Source: Brevundimonas sp.
GTDB lineage: Bacteria; Pseudomonadota; Alphaproteobacteria; Caulobacterales; Caulobacteraceae
DNA length: 64,000 nucleotides
Assembly (NCBI RefSeq): GCF_027484365.1
Contig: NZ_JAIXTC010000012.1
Coordinates: forward strand, 1-64,000
Direction: 5' to 3'
This document shows positions 19,600-31,229 of this stretch, piece by piece (position 1 is the stretch's first letter; each line of letters opens with the position of its first letter). The notes under the pieces are model-generated. The model was not told where the DNA came from and made no database searches. It saw nothing but the letters and a program-made list of their open reading frames with translations. The translations under genes and the position numbers were made by a program.

Positions 19600-19646
19600 G
19601 GCGTCAGTTCATACCGCGACTTGCGGCGGAAGGGAGGCGACGGCCC

Positions 19647-19680
19647 CTCCCCATCGCGGCGCGACAGGGAGGAGACAACC
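19647..19680. repeat. Partial inverted-repeat element R2 (between infB and secreted protein)
   Basis: CCTCCCCATCG, CGGCGCGAC, then AGGGAGGAGAC match, with small changes, the right-hand end of the element at 57594-57740 (CCTCCCCATCG, GCTTCGCTGAC, AGGGAGGAGAC). Only this half is present. It forms a hairpin (CCTCCC/GGGAGG) in the 125-nt gap after infB and may act as its terminator. Confidence 0.6.
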
Positions 19681-19724
19681 GCGCTCAGGTAGCGAGACGG
19701 CGCGCGTCGAACTGTAGCGCCCTG

Positions 19725-22766
<3,042 letters not shown>

Positions 22767-22886
22767 CCGGTCGCTTTACTCGTGGGCGGAGAAGTCCGCC
22801 GCGTCTTAGTCAAAAATCGTCTCGTCACCTGGAAACGCAAAAAGTCGTGCGGCGTCCGCCCCTCGAAAGAGGCCTGACCCCGCCCG

Positions 22887-23567
22887 TCAATCCGCCCGTT
22901 CAGGCTCGTCCTTCGGGTCCTCGTCCGACCCGTCCCCACGTGTGGAACCCGGATGATCCAGGTCCCAGGCCGCAGGCCGAAGCGATCGAAATCCCGCCAG
23001 TCGTTCGACCTCTATGGTCCAGCGATCGGCTCTGCCGCCACGCAGCAGGACCCCGTGTATCGCATTTTCCAGCCCGAGGGCCAAACTCAAATCATCCGCG
23101 CTGAAGGCGCCGCAAATCCGGGTGGTCTGATGCCGGGCCAAGGCAGCGAGCTTTCCGCGCCCATCCGCCGATCCGTCGGCAGCCTCGATCAGCCATGCGG
23201 CCTTGCCCGAGCGGATCGCCGCCGCGGATTTCTCGAAGCCGGAGATAAGCACGCCTTCGCGTCGGGCAAGACCCAACTGGTCCAGACAACGCCGGATCAG
23301 CAGGGCTTCGACCGTATCGGCCAGATCGGCCGTCGGCTTCAACGGAGCCTTGGCCGAGCGGGAGAACAGGTTTTTCTTCACGGCGGTGTCGACGGAGGCG
23401 CGTGAAGCCTCCACCCACATGCCGCGGCCGGGAAGTTTTCGCCCCAGATCGGGGGCGACGGCGCCGTCCGGGCCGGCGACGAAGCGGATCAGTCGAGATT
23501 CATCCATGGCCTGGTGGGTCACCAGGTCCCGGCGCTCTCTATCGATCGTCGCGTCGCGCAGGCTCAT
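22887..23567 (-). CDS. ylxR: YlxR-like RNA-binding protein with L7Ae-like C-terminal domain
   Basis: A 226-aa protein. The N-terminal DUF448/YlxR part is ESRLIRFVAGPDGAVAPDLG, then KLPGRGMWVEASR. The C-terminal half resembles ribosomal L7Ae/L30e RNA-binding proteins (GLARREGVLISGFEKSAAAI, AWLIEAADGS), the two-domain form usual in alphaproteobacteria. The Cys of the common RxCxxx motif is absent (RRDLVTHQ). It lies between nusA (15 nt) and infB (120 nt) in the conserved order. The role is inferred from context: RNA-binding accessory to transcription/translation, with YlxR linked to RNase P or ribosome assembly in other bacteria. Confidence 0.93.
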   Translation of the reverse strand: MSLRDATIDRERRDLVTHQAMDESRLIRFVAGPDGAVAPDLGRKLPGRGMWVEASRASVDTAVKKNLFSRSAKAPLKPTADLADTVEALLIRRCLDQLGLARREGVLISGFEKSAAAIRSGKAAWLIEAADGSADGRGKLAALARHQTTRICGAFSADDLSLALGLENAIHGVLLRGGRADRWTIEVERLAGFRSLRPAAWDLDHPGSTRGDGSDEDPKDEPERAD

Positions 23568-23582
23568 GGACGGCGCACCTCA

Positions 23583-25331
23583 TCACGCGTCGCGGGTCGG
23601 CTCGAGGTCGTCTTCGACCCCGGCGTCATCGGCAGTGACCTGGATGTCGGCATCGCCCTCGGGAGCGGCGTCGAACACCGCCTCGGGATCGTACTCGCCC
23701 TCGGCGTACTCTTCCTCGTATTCCGGCTCCGGCGGCTGCGGCAGTTCCGAAGCGTCGATCCAGCCGGCGGCGACGCGGGCCTGCAGGATCAGCAGTTCGG
23801 CATCTTCCTGGGCCAGGTTGAAGCTCTCCAGCACGCCGGCGACCTTGGTCCGTTCGCCGTTCTTCATCTCGTAGCCGCCGCGGATCTCGTCGGTGGCCAG
23901 ATCGGCCAGATCCTCGACGGTCTTCACGCCGCCCTCGCCCAGGGCGACGGCGATCGGCAGGGTCACGCCGGGAACGGCGAGAACCTCGTCCAGCACGCCC
24001 AGCTCGATGCGTCTGGCGTCCAGGATGGCGGACTGCTTCTCGAGATAGTCGCGGGCGCGGGCCTGAAGTTCCTCGGCGGTGTCGTCATCGAAGCCCTCGA
24101 TCTCGGCGACTTCATAAGCGTCCACAAAGGCCAGATCCTCAACGGTGGCGAAGCCTTCGGTGACCAGCAGCTGGGCGATGACCTCATCGACATCCAGGGC
24201 TTCCTGGAACAGCTGGGTGCGCTCCGAGAATTCGCGCTGGCGACGCTCGGAGTCCTGCGACTCGGTGATGATGTCGATCTGCCAGCCGGTCAGCTGAGAG
24301 GCGAGACGGACGTTCTGGCCGCGACGGCCGATGGCCAGCGACAGCTGTTCGTCGGGCACGACCACTTCGACGCGGTCGGCTTCCTCGTCGAGCACGACCT
24401 TGGAGACTTCGGCGGGGGCCAGGGCGTTGACGATGAAGGTCGGCTCGTCCGGGTTCCACTGGATGATGTCGATCTTCTCGCCCTGGAGTTCGGCCACGAC
24501 CGCCTGGACGCGGGAGCCGCGCATGCCGACGCAGGCGCCGACGGGGTCGATCGAAGAGTCATTCGACAGGACGGCCATCTTGGCGCGCGAGCCGGCGTCG
24601 CGGGCTGCGGCGCGGATTTCGATCACGCCGTCGTAAACTTCCGGCACTTCCTGGGCGAACAGCTTGGCCATGAAGCCCGGATGGGCGCGGCTGAGCATGA
24701 TCTGCGGGCCCTTGGCCTCCGGACGGACGTCGTAGATGTAGGTGCGGATCCGGTCGCCGATGTTGAACACCTCGCGAGGGATCGACTGGTCGCGGCGCAT
24801 GATGCCCTCGCCCCGACCAAGATCGACGATCGTGTTGCCGTATTCGACGCGCTTGACGGTGCCGTTGACGATCTCGCCGACGCGGTCCTTGAACTCTTCG
24901 TACTGGTTGGCGCGCTCGGCCTCGCGGACCTTCCCGGTGATGACCTGACGGGCCATCTGGGTCTGGACCCGGCCGAACTCGAACGGCGGCAGGTCCTCGA
25001 CGTATTCCTTGCCGACCACGGCCTCCGGATCGCGCCTGGAGGCGTCGGTCAGGCGGACCATGGCGCTGTCGTTGAACTCCTCCAGCTCGTCTTCCGGCAT
25101 CCAGTCGTCCTCGACGATGGTGACGTGACGGGTCAGGGCCAGTTCGCCCGTCTTCGGGTCGATCCGGGCGCGGATGTCGTGATGCGCGCCGTAGCGCGAC
25201 TTGGCGCCCTTCTGGATTGCTTCCTCAAGGGCCTCGATCACGATCTCGCGGTCGATGTTCTTTTCCTGCGCGACCGCGTTGGCGATCTGGAGCAGTTCCA
25301 GGCGATTGGCGGAAATACCGGTCACGGCCAT
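23583..25331 (-). CDS. nusA: Transcription termination/antitermination factor NusA
   Basis: Binds RNA polymerase and modulates pausing, termination and rRNA antitermination. The 582-aa domain order is: N-terminal RNAP-binding domain ([19 protein letters not shown]), S1 ([19 protein letters not shown]), KH1 with [19 protein letters not shown], and KH2 with [19 protein letters not shown]. Two acidic-repeat-type C-terminal units follow ([34 protein letters not shown]), then a very acidic tail. The ATG at 25331 overlaps the rimP stop (TGATG), so translation is coupled to rimP. A terminator-like hairpin in the rimP leader may provide feedback. Confidence 0.99.
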   Translation of the reverse strand: MAVTGISANRLELLQIANAVAQEKNIDREIVIEALEEAIQKGAKSRYGAHHDIRARIDPKTGELALTRHVTIVEDDWMPEDELEEFNDSAMVRLTDASRRDPEAVVGKEYVEDLPPFEFGRVQTQMARQVITGKVREAERANQYEEFKDRVGEIVNGTVKRVEYGNTIVDLGRGEGIMRRDQSIPREVFNIGDRIRTYIYDVRPEAKGPQIMLSRAHPGFMAKLFAQEVPEVYDGVIEIRAAARDAGSRAKMAVLSNDSSIDPVGACVGMRGSRVQAVVAELQGEKIDIIQWNPDEPTFIVNALAPAEVSKVVLDEEADRVEVVVPDEQLSLAIGRRGQNVRLASQLTGWQIDIITESQDSERRQREFSERTQLFQEALDVDEVIAQLLVTEGFATVEDLAFVDAYEVAEIEGFDDDTAEELQARARDYLEKQSAILDARRIELGVLDEVLAVPGVTLPIAVALGEGGVKTVEDLADLATDEIRGGYEMKNGERTKVAGVLESFNLAQEDAELLILQARVAAGWIDASELPQPPEPEYEEEYAEGEYDPEAVFDAAPEGDADIQVTADDAGVEDDLEPTRDA

Positions 25332-25921
25332 CAGGCGTCGTCCTCAGAGGTCTTGGTGTTTGTATCTTCCGGCGCGCCTTCCGGCAGACCGTCGTCTTCG
25401 GGTTCGCCCCGCGCGGCGCGGATGGCCGCCCCGCGCTTCAGAAGGGCGTCGTTCATGACCAGCTTGGCGTCCACCAGCCAGTCGAAGGGAATCAGGGCGG
25501 TCTCTTCCTCGCCGTCGAGGTCGATGGCGATGTTGTCGCCGTCCGTGCCGGCGACAATGCCCTTGAAGCGTTTGCGCCCCTCGATCATCCGGTCGGTCTC
25601 CAGACGCGCCTCAAGGCCTTCGAACAGGTCGAAATCCTTCAGACGGGTCAGGGGTCGGTCGATGCCGGGCGAGGAGACTTCCAGCAGATATTCGCCGGCG
25701 ATCGGGTCGGCGGCGTCCAGGATCTCGGACATGGCCCGGCTCAGACGAGCGCATTCGCCGACGTCGATGTCGTTGTCCGAAGGCCGCTCGGCCATGACCT
25801 GGAGACGGCGACGCAGGGTCCCGCCCATCAGACGCACCCGCACGATGTCCAGACCGATCGATTCCGCGACGGGATCGATCAGCTCCAGGATTTCGCGGTC
25901 TTCGACGGTCTTGGCGCGCAA
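25331..25921 (-). CDS. rimP: Ribosome maturation factor RimP
   Basis: 30S assembly factor, the usual partner upstream of nusA. The family sequence begins [22 protein letters not shown] and continues [33 protein letters not shown], and [13 protein letters not shown] (the SSPGxDRPL signature). No ATG is placed well. I pick TTG 25921 (196 aa), matching the length of relatives; GTG 25954 would add 11 residues. The tail after the SM-like C-terminal domain is acidic ([16 protein letters not shown]). It is the first gene of the nusA operon. The start sits about 50 nt beyond a strong terminator-like hairpin. Confidence 0.94.
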   Translation of the reverse strand: MRAKTVEDREILELIDPVAESIGLDIVRVRLMGGTLRRRLQVMAERPSDNDIDVGECARLSRAMSEILDAADPIAGEYLLEVSSPGIDRPLTRLKDFDLFEGLEARLETDRMIEGRKRFKGIVAGTDGDNIAIDLDGEEETALIPFDWLVDAKLVMNDALLKRGAAIRAARGEPEDDGLPEGAPEDTNTKTSEDDA

Positions 25922-25972
25922 ACGGGTCTGTGACTTCTGAAAGGGCCGCCACACCGGGGGTGGGCGGCGGGC

Positions 25973-26010
25973 AAAAAGAAAAGCGGTCGGCCATCCAAGG
26001 CCGCCGCTTT
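25973..26010 (-). terminator. Intrinsic terminator or attenuator in the rimP-nusA leader
   Basis: Minus-strand stem AAAGCGG...GGCC / GGCC...CCGCTTT (arms 25980-25986 and 26004-26010, inner GGCC pairs), followed directly by TTCTTTTTG. This is the best Rho-independent terminator in the window. It lies 183 nt after dut and about 52 nt before rimP. It either ends coaBC-dut transcripts or, with the candidate promoter at 26051-26073, attenuates rimP-nusA. Confidence 0.8.
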
Positions 26011-26050
26011 GAACGACGCCGTTGGACGCCGGTCTAACGATGTGGGAGCC

Positions 26051-26073
26051 CCTATAGCGCCGTCCCGACGAAA
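26051..26073 (-). promoter_or_regulatory. Candidate promoter for rimP-nusA
   Basis: Minus-strand GCGCTATAGG resembles the Caulobacter housekeeping -10 (GCTANAWC), with TTTCGTCG a short spacer upstream as a weak -35. The same GCGCTATAGG occurs upstream of the DUF299 gene (52599-52608, minus). This is sequence likeness only. If real, transcription would begin about 35 nt before the terminator hairpin. Confidence 0.4.
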
Positions 26074-26192
26074 GGGAAAGGGCGGACGCGAACGCCCACA
26101 ATCCGACTTTCGATGGGCGTCCACCCGGCGGCGGAGACCCGGCCTGCCCGTCTGCAGGGTTTGAACCCCGGTGAGGACGAATGGCCGCGCCT

Positions 26193-26642
26193 CTAGCGGC
26201 CGGTAGAGCCGAATCCGCCCCCGCCGCGCGCGGTGTCGTCGAGGGTTTCGACCTCGACGACTTCCGCCTGGGCCACCGCCGCGATGACCATCTGGGCGAT
26301 GCGGTCTCCACGATTGATGATGAACGGTTCCTGGCCCAGGTTGATCAGGATCACGCCGACCTCGCCGCGATAGTCGCTGTCGATCGTGCCGGGCGTGTTG
26401 GGCGCGCTGATGCCGTGCTTGAGGGCAAGACCGGAGCGCGGACGGATCTGCGCCTCCCAACCCTGTTCCAGCGCGATCTTAAGACCTGTCGGCACAAGGG
26501 CCCGCGCGCCGGGTTCCAGCGCCATGGGCTCGTCCTGCGGGACCGCGGCCCTCAGGTCCATGCCCGCCGAACCGACGGTTTCATAGGCCGGAAGGGCCAG
26601 GCCCTCGGCATGGGGCAGGCGCAGGATACGAAGGGTGGTCAA
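26193..26642 (-). CDS. dut: Deoxyuridine 5'-triphosphate nucleotidohydrolase (dUTPase)
   Basis: Hydrolyses dUTP to dUMP and PPi, keeping uracil out of DNA. All five trimeric dUTPase motifs appear: AGMDLRAAV (I), [10 protein letters not shown] (II), [17 protein letters not shown] (III), [10 protein letters not shown] (IV), and the C-terminal arm [11 protein letters not shown] (V). The start is TTG 26642 ([13 protein letters not shown]), 10 nt after the coaBC stop, giving 149 aa, the family length. No ATG is available. coaBC-dut is a common proteobacterial pair. Confidence 0.96.
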   Translation of the reverse strand: MTTLRILRLPHAEGLALPAYETVGSAGMDLRAAVPQDEPMALEPGARALVPTGLKIALEQGWEAQIRPRSGLALKHGISAPNTPGTIDSDYRGEVGVILINLGQEPFIINRGDRIAQMVIAAVAQAEVVEVETLDDTARGGGGFGSTGR

Positions 26643-26652
26643 GGCGAGGCTC

Positions 26653-27882
26653 TCAGGCTTCGGAGGAGAAATGGTCGGCGATACGATCGGCCAGCCGGGA
26701 CGCCACCTCGGTCTTGGACAGACGGGGCCAGGCGTCGGCCCCGCCCCTGGTGACCAGCAGAACCGTGTTGCCGTCAGCGCCGAAAACATCGGCCGAGACG
26801 TCGTTGCCGACGATCCAGTCACAGCCCTTGCGCGACAGTTTCGACCGCGCATTCGCCTCCAGATCCGTCGTCTCGGCGGCGAAGCCGATCACGAGGGTCG
26901 GCCGGTTCGGGCCGGGCTTGGAAATGCCGGCCAGGATGTCCGGGTTCTCGATCAGGGCGAGCGTCGGGGGACCGCCGGGAGCCTTCTTGATCTTGCCGCC
27001 GGCGACCGTGTCCACCCGCCAGTCGGCCACAGCGGCGGACAGGACCGCGATATCGGCCGGCAGTGCAGCCTCCGTCGCCGCCTTCATTTCCATGGCCGTC
27101 TCGACGTCGACCCTCTTCACACCGACGGGCTTGGCCAGACCCGTCGGACCCGACACCAGCGTCACCTCGGCGCCTCGCGCGGCGAGCGCCGCAGCGATGG
27201 CATAGCCCTGTTTCCCGCTGGACCGGTTGGTGAGCCCCCGCACAGGGTCAATAGGCTCAAAGGTCGGACCCGCCGTGACCACCGCCTTGCGACCGGCGAG
27301 CGAACGCCCGTCAGGCCCGACCAGAAGGTCCGTGATGGCCTGCAGGATCGCGGCGGGCTCAGCCATCCGGCCCGGGCCGAACTCGCCACAGGCCATTTCC
27401 CCGTCGTCGGGACCGACGACCGCGACGCCGTGGAAGCCGTCGAAACCCTTGAGCCGCATGACATTGGCCTGCACCGCCGGGTGCAGCCACATCCGCACAT
27501 TCATCGCCGGAGCGAGGAGCACCTTCTTGTCCGTGGCCAGAAGCGTCGTGGAGGCCAGATCGTCAGCCATGCCGTTCGCCGCCTTGGCGATCAGACCCGC
27601 CGTCGCCGGAGCCACGACCACGAGGTCAGCCCAGCGCGACAGCTCGATATGGCCCATGGTGGTCTCTTCGTCCGGATGGAACAGGCCCGTTCGCGCCGGA
27701 TGGCCGGTCAGGGCCGCGAGGGAAAGGGGCGTCACGAACTCGGCGCCGCTCCCGGTCAGAATCGACTGCACCTCGCAGCCCGCCTTCTTGAGCAGCCGCA
27801 CCAGTTCGAGCGCCTTGTAGGCGGCGATGCCGCCCCCGACGATCAGCAGAATCTTCCGGTTGGTCAGGGCCACGCTGGACAT
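26653..27882 (-). CDS. coaBC: Bifunctional phosphopantothenoylcysteine decarboxylase/phosphopantothenate-cysteine ligase
   Basis: Two consecutive steps of coenzyme A synthesis in one 409-aa protein. The N-terminal flavoprotein CoaC domain has [25 protein letters not shown] and the PxMNxxMW motif as APAMNVRMW. The C-terminal CoaB domain starts at about residue 190 with [20 protein letters not shown], then [17 protein letters not shown] and the KxKK motif in GGKIKKAP. The ATG at 27882 is followed by dut with a 10-nt gap. The divergent neighbour is a lipoprotein gene. Confidence 0.98.
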   Translation of the reverse strand: MSSVALTNRKILLIVGGGIAAYKALELVRLLKKAGCEVQSILTGSGAEFVTPLSLAALTGHPARTGLFHPDEETTMGHIELSRWADLVVVAPATAGLIAKAANGMADDLASTTLLATDKKVLLAPAMNVRMWLHPAVQANVMRLKGFDGFHGVAVVGPDDGEMACGEFGPGRMAEPAAILQAITDLLVGPDGRSLAGRKAVVTAGPTFEPIDPVRGLTNRSSGKQGYAIAAALAARGAEVTLVSGPTGLAKPVGVKRVDVETAMEMKAATEAALPADIAVLSAAVADWRVDTVAGGKIKKAPGGPPTLALIENPDILAGISKPGPNRPTLVIGFAAETTDLEANARSKLSRKGCDWIVGNDVSADVFGADGNTVLLVTRGGADAWPRLSKTEVASRLADRIADHFSSEA

Positions 27883-27993
27883 GACGCCCGTCTAGCCGCC
27901 GACGCGCCCGGCGTCGAGGCGGCGAAAAAGAACATTGCCGGAACAAACAACCTGTGGCTAAGTCAGTCGAGAGAATTTCATCTGGAGGGTGCT

Positions 27994-28485
27994 ATGAGGG
28001 TTTGGATGACCATCGGCGTCGCCTTCGCGGCGATGCTGACCTTGACGGCGTGCGGCAACGGGGATTCGGCGGTCGAGTCGCGAGATCGAACGGCCGACGT
28101 GAGCGCGATCGGCCTGCCTCCGTCGACCGGGGCCGCGACCTCGGCCTCGGACTCTCCGGCCGAAAAGACGGCTGTGACCGCCAACCGCCGCGAAACCGTC
28201 GATGAGAAGGTCCAGCGCCTCTATGAGCGCAACGGCTCTGATTTCGACGCACGATCGGCTGAGGATTTCCTGGACAAGGTGACGCGCTTCACCACCCGGC
28301 CGCCGCCGGGAACGGAAACGGCGACACGGCCGAACGGCGACACCCTGCTCTATCAGCCCTCAACCAACACCTTCGCCGTTGTGGCGCGCGACGGGACGGC
28401 GCGCACCATGTTCAAGCCTGACGACGGCGCGGCCTACTGGGCGGAACAGAAGGCCGCAGCCCCGACCTTCGGCCAGCGACAATAA
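27994..28485 (+). CDS. Lipoprotein with bacteriocin/polymorphic-toxin-like C-terminal domain
   Basis: A 163-aa protein from ATG 27994 (GGAGGG 8 nt upstream). The N-terminus is a lipoprotein signal (MRVWMTIGVAFAAMLTLTAC, lipobox LTAC), then a linker of about 40 residues rich in Ser, Ala and Thr. The C-terminal approximately 90 residues follow a pattern I know from C-termini labelled S-type pyocin/colicin-like or polymorphic toxin nucleases: an N-terminal helix with NGSDFDARSAEDFLDKVTRF, PPPGTETATRPNGDTLLY, PSTNTFAVVARDGTARTMFK, then YW..QK. In those proteins this is an RNase-like domain of the RelE/ColE5 type. Here it is attached to a lipoprotein signal with no secretion module or obvious immunity gene. 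The likeness is remembered, not searched; activity is unproven. Confidence 0.72.
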   Translation: MRVWMTIGVAFAAMLTLTACGNGDSAVESRDRTADVSAIGLPPSTGAATSASDSPAEKTAVTANRRETVDEKVQRLYERNGSDFDARSAEDFLDKVTRFTTRPPPGTETATRPNGDTLLYQPSTNTFAVVARDGTARTMFKPDDGAAYWAEQKAAAPTFGQRQ

Positions 28486-28572
28486 CAGAACTGAGGGAGA
28501 CCCAACGGCGACAGCCAGCGCATCTCTACCCTCGGGTACATCGCGAGGCGAGCGATCGCGAAGGCTGACTTG

Positions 28573-28597
28573 CGGAAGACGCCTCAGGCGTCTTCCG
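28573..28597 (-). terminator. Perfect hairpin whose loop is the stop codon of the XRE gene
   Basis: CGGAAGACGCC-TCA-GGCGTCTTCCG: 11 perfect base pairs with a three-base loop that is exactly the TGA stop of the XRE gene on the minus strand. It lies between the convergent lipoprotein and XRE genes. No T-run follows in either direction, so it may protect the 3' end or slow ribosomes rather than terminate. Confidence 0.6.
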
Positions 28598-28997
28598 GCT
28601 TGCCGGTCATCTCGCGGATCATTTCGAGCGCCAATTTCTGCTGGCGGCTGGACAACTGCGGAGCCAGCCGTGCGATCTCGATCGTGTAGCGGGTCGAAGG
28701 AAAATCGTGATCGAAGGAGGCTATGCCGGTCTCACCTTCCGCCATCCCCGGTTGAGCATTCAACCCCTGGAAGAAGTATCCGACGTCCACTTTGAAGAAC
28801 CGGGCGATGTCCCAGAGCTTGGACGCCGAGATGCGATTGGCGCCTTTCTCGTATTTCTGGATCTGCTGGAAGGTCAGTCCCAGCGCCCGACCCAGGTCGC
28901 TCTGATTGTAACCCAGGCTGATGCGCTTCTCGCACACCCGTCTGCCCACATGCCGGTCCACCGGGTGGGGACCATCCTCGCCGACGCCTCTAACCAT
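28584..28997 (-). CDS. XRE-family transcriptional regulator
   Basis: 137 aa with an N-terminal helix-turn-helix (RRVCEKRISLGYNQSDLGRAL, then GLTFQQIQKYEKGANRISAS). The short C-terminal helical region (LSSRQQKLALEMIREMT) is typical of a widespread alphaproteobacterial family. In Caulobacter-type genomes such a gene sits between lnt and metK. Here lnt is the downstream neighbour, but metK is elsewhere. Its target is unknown. The direct repeat TTGTAAC at 29018-29035, 20 nt upstream of its start, could be an autoregulatory site. Confidence 0.9.
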   Translation of the reverse strand: MVRGVGEDGPHPVDRHVGRRVCEKRISLGYNQSDLGRALGLTFQQIQKYEKGANRISASKLWDIARFFKVDVGYFFQGLNAQPGMAEGETGIASFDHDFPSTRYTIEIARLAPQLSSRQQKLALEMIREMTGKPEDA

Positions 28998-29017
28998 TCT
29001 CGCTTTTAAGTCCTGGC

Positions 29018-29035
29018 TTGTAACATGATTGTAAC
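29018..29035. promoter_or_regulatory. Direct repeat TTGTAAC x2 upstream of the XRE gene
   Basis: TTGTAAC at 29018-29024 and 29029-29035, spaced exactly 11 bp (one helical turn), in an AT-richer stretch just before the XRE start codon. This suits two protein subunits on one DNA face. The role is inferred. The rest of 28998-29173 contains no gene. Confidence 0.45.
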
Positions 29036-29173
29036 GGGCGACCTCATGCGCTCGTCGGATCAGGCTGTCATCTGAAATCTGGGAAATGGAAATTACAGCG
29101 AGAGCTTCCGTCCGGCGTCAGCACAGCCGTGTTTTCAACCCATGATCTCAAGTCCATACGCCGCCGACTGAGG

Positions 29174-30781
29174 TTATCGCCTGCGCCAATTCCCAAGCGA
29201 AGCGACGGCAGGAGACAGGCCGGCCAGCACCATCAGCCAGAAGAACAGATCACCGGCCCGGCCGTAGGGCGTAATCGCGACAGGCTCGGGCAACAGGGCG
29301 TCAATAATTCCGCTTTCACCGGTATCCAGGTGCCGGCCATCGATGACACGGCCCCATGGATCGATCATCGCCGATACCCCGGTCGGAGTCGCTCGCACGA
29401 CAGGCAAGCCCGTCTCGATGGCGCGATAGCTGGCCAGATTCAGATGCTGGATCGGTCCGGAGGTCGCGCCGAACCAGGCGTCATTCGAGACATTGACGAT
29501 CCAACTTGGCCGTCCGCCTGCACCCGGGGTGAAACCGGGATAGAGGCTCTCATAGCAGATCAGCGGCTGGACCCTGGGCGCGTTGGGCAGGTCGATCGGC
29601 GCAGGTCGCGGGCCCGGGCTGAAATCGGCGGGCATATGCACCAGGCTGCGCACGCCGATCGCTCCCATCAGACCGCCCAACGGCAGGAACTCCCCGAACG
29701 GCACCAGCCGGTACTTGTCGTACAGAGCCGTGACCCGCAGGCCCGCAGGCCCGTCGTCGGTCAGTGAGAACAGGCTGTTGTAGTAGCGGGCCTTGCCATC
29801 CGGACCCGCCTCAGCACGGGCCAGTCCCATCAGCAGGGTCTGGCCGGGCTCGACGGCCCGGGCGATCGCGACCCCATCCGGTGATCCCGGGGCGAAGACA
29901 TCATTGAAGCTGGCCGGCAGGGCCCCCTCGGGCCAGACCACCACATCCGGCCGGGCAGCGCCCGGACGCGCCGTCAGATTCACGTAGCGATCGACGATGG
30001 AGCGATAGGCTTCGGGCGACCATTTCGATTCCTGCTGCACATCGGCCTGAACGATACGGATCAGGGTGTCGGTGTCACGCACCTGGGCTCCAGCCAACCG
30101 GACGGTTCCGCCGATCACCAGGGCCGCCAACACGGCCGTTCCGGTCAGGGCCACTCCGATGCGCGCCTTGCGCGTCCCCGCTCCGGCCAGGGGCGCGAAT
30201 GCGCAGACCGCGGCCACGGTCACGAAGCCTAGACCATAGACCCCCACCACCGCAGCGAACTGCGATCCCGCCGAGCCCGCAGCCCAGCTGGCTCCCGCCG
30301 GATTCCACGGGAAGCCCGTCAGGACATGGCCACGCAACCATTCCAGCAGGGCGAAGCAGGCAGGGAAAACCAGAACCCGGAGCAAGCCTTCCGGCGCGAA
30401 CCGGCGATACAGCGCCGTCGCCGCGCCCCAGAAGAGGCCGATTCCGGCAGGCAGCAGGCTTGCGGCGAAAGGCGCCATCCAGGCCTGGGCCGGATCGACC
30501 AGAAACGCCTCCGCCACCCACCAGCAGCCGACGCCGAAATAGCCGAAGCCCGCGAGCCAGCCCATCCAGAAGGCGCCGCGCGCGGTTCGCGAGCGCTCAG
30601 CCAGCAACATCAGCAGCGGATAGCCCAGCAGGCCCGGCAGGAGGCCGAACGGCGGGTGCGCCAGGGCCGCCGCGATCCCGGCGACCAGGGCCAGACCTAT
30701 CCGGGCCAGACGCCCGTCCAGGGCCCGGTTCAGGGCCTGATTCAGGGCGTCGCCCGATGTCCGGAGAAGCTCAGCCGTCAT
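29174..30781 (-). CDS. lnt: Apolipoprotein N-acyltransferase
   Basis: Inner-membrane enzyme that adds the third acyl chain to lipoproteins, including those encoded here. 535 aa from ATG 30781. Multiple transmembrane segments in the first about 230 residues (GLALVAGIAAALAHPPFG, GLLGYPLLMLLAE, GMGWLAGFGYFGVGCWWV-like region) precede the periplasmic nitrilase-like domain. Its catalytic triad is visible as Glu in VVWPEGALP, Lys in LYDKYRLVPFGEFLP and Cys in PLICYESLYPG. WIVNVSNDAWFG and a last membrane helix (LFFWLMVLAGL) complete it. The start overlaps the ybeY end by 11 nt; ybeY-lnt coupling is usual. Confidence 0.97.
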   Translation of the reverse strand: MTAELLRTSGDALNQALNRALDGRLARIGLALVAGIAAALAHPPFGLLPGLLGYPLLMLLAERSRTARGAFWMGWLAGFGYFGVGCWWVAEAFLVDPAQAWMAPFAASLLPAGIGLFWGAATALYRRFAPEGLLRVLVFPACFALLEWLRGHVLTGFPWNPAGASWAAGSAGSQFAAVVGVYGLGFVTVAAVCAFAPLAGAGTRKARIGVALTGTAVLAALVIGGTVRLAGAQVRDTDTLIRIVQADVQQESKWSPEAYRSIVDRYVNLTARPGAARPDVVVWPEGALPASFNDVFAPGSPDGVAIARAVEPGQTLLMGLARAEAGPDGKARYYNSLFSLTDDGPAGLRVTALYDKYRLVPFGEFLPLGGLMGAIGVRSLVHMPADFSPGPRPAPIDLPNAPRVQPLICYESLYPGFTPGAGGRPSWIVNVSNDAWFGATSGPIQHLNLASYRAIETGLPVVRATPTGVSAMIDPWGRVIDGRHLDTGESGIIDALLPEPVAITPYGRAGDLFFWLMVLAGLSPAVASLGNWRRR

Positions 30782-31229
30782 GCGGAAGCGTGTATGGGTC
30801 CGATACGCCCAGGCTGGCAAGGATAGAGCGCTCCTCGGCCTCCATGGTTTCCGCCTCGGCGTCATCTTCATGGTTCCGGCCGAGCAGGTGCAGCCCACCG
30901 TGCACGACCAGATGGGTCAGGTGGTTGCGCAGGGTCTTGGACTGTTCGCCGGCCTCCCGGACACAGACGCCATAGGCCAGGACGATGTCGCCCAGTGGCT
31001 GCGGGTCTGCGCCCGGCATCTCCGCCGCAGGAAACGACAGGACATTTGTCGGCCGATCCTTGCCCCGGAACCTGTGGTTCAGGTCGCGCACTGTGTGGTC
31101 GTCGGTCAGCAGAATGACGACCCCGCCGGTCTGGGTTCCGAGGGTCGCAGCGGCCGCCCGCTCAACCACGGCCTCGACATCGTCGATGGCGTCGCTCCAG
31201 TCTTTGACCTCGACCTCGACCTCGATCAT
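30771..31229 (-). CDS. ybeY: Endoribonuclease YbeY
   Basis: Metal-dependent RNase for 16S rRNA 3' processing and ribosome quality control. The 152-aa protein has LLTDDHTVRDLNHRFRGKD, TNVLSFPA, GDIVLAY and the zinc motif HGxLHLxGxxH as HGGLHLLGRNH (His3). It overlaps phoH by 4 nt (ATGA) and lnt by 11 nt, forming the miaB-phoH-ybeY-lnt chain. Confidence 0.97.
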   Translation of the reverse strand: MIEVEVEVKDWSDAIDDVEAVVERAAAATLGTQTGGVVILLTDDHTVRDLNHRFRGKDRPTNVLSFPAAEMPGADPQPLGDIVLAYGVCVREAGEQSKTLRNHLTHLVVHGGLHLLGRNHEDDAEAETMEAEERSILASLGVSDPYTLPHDG

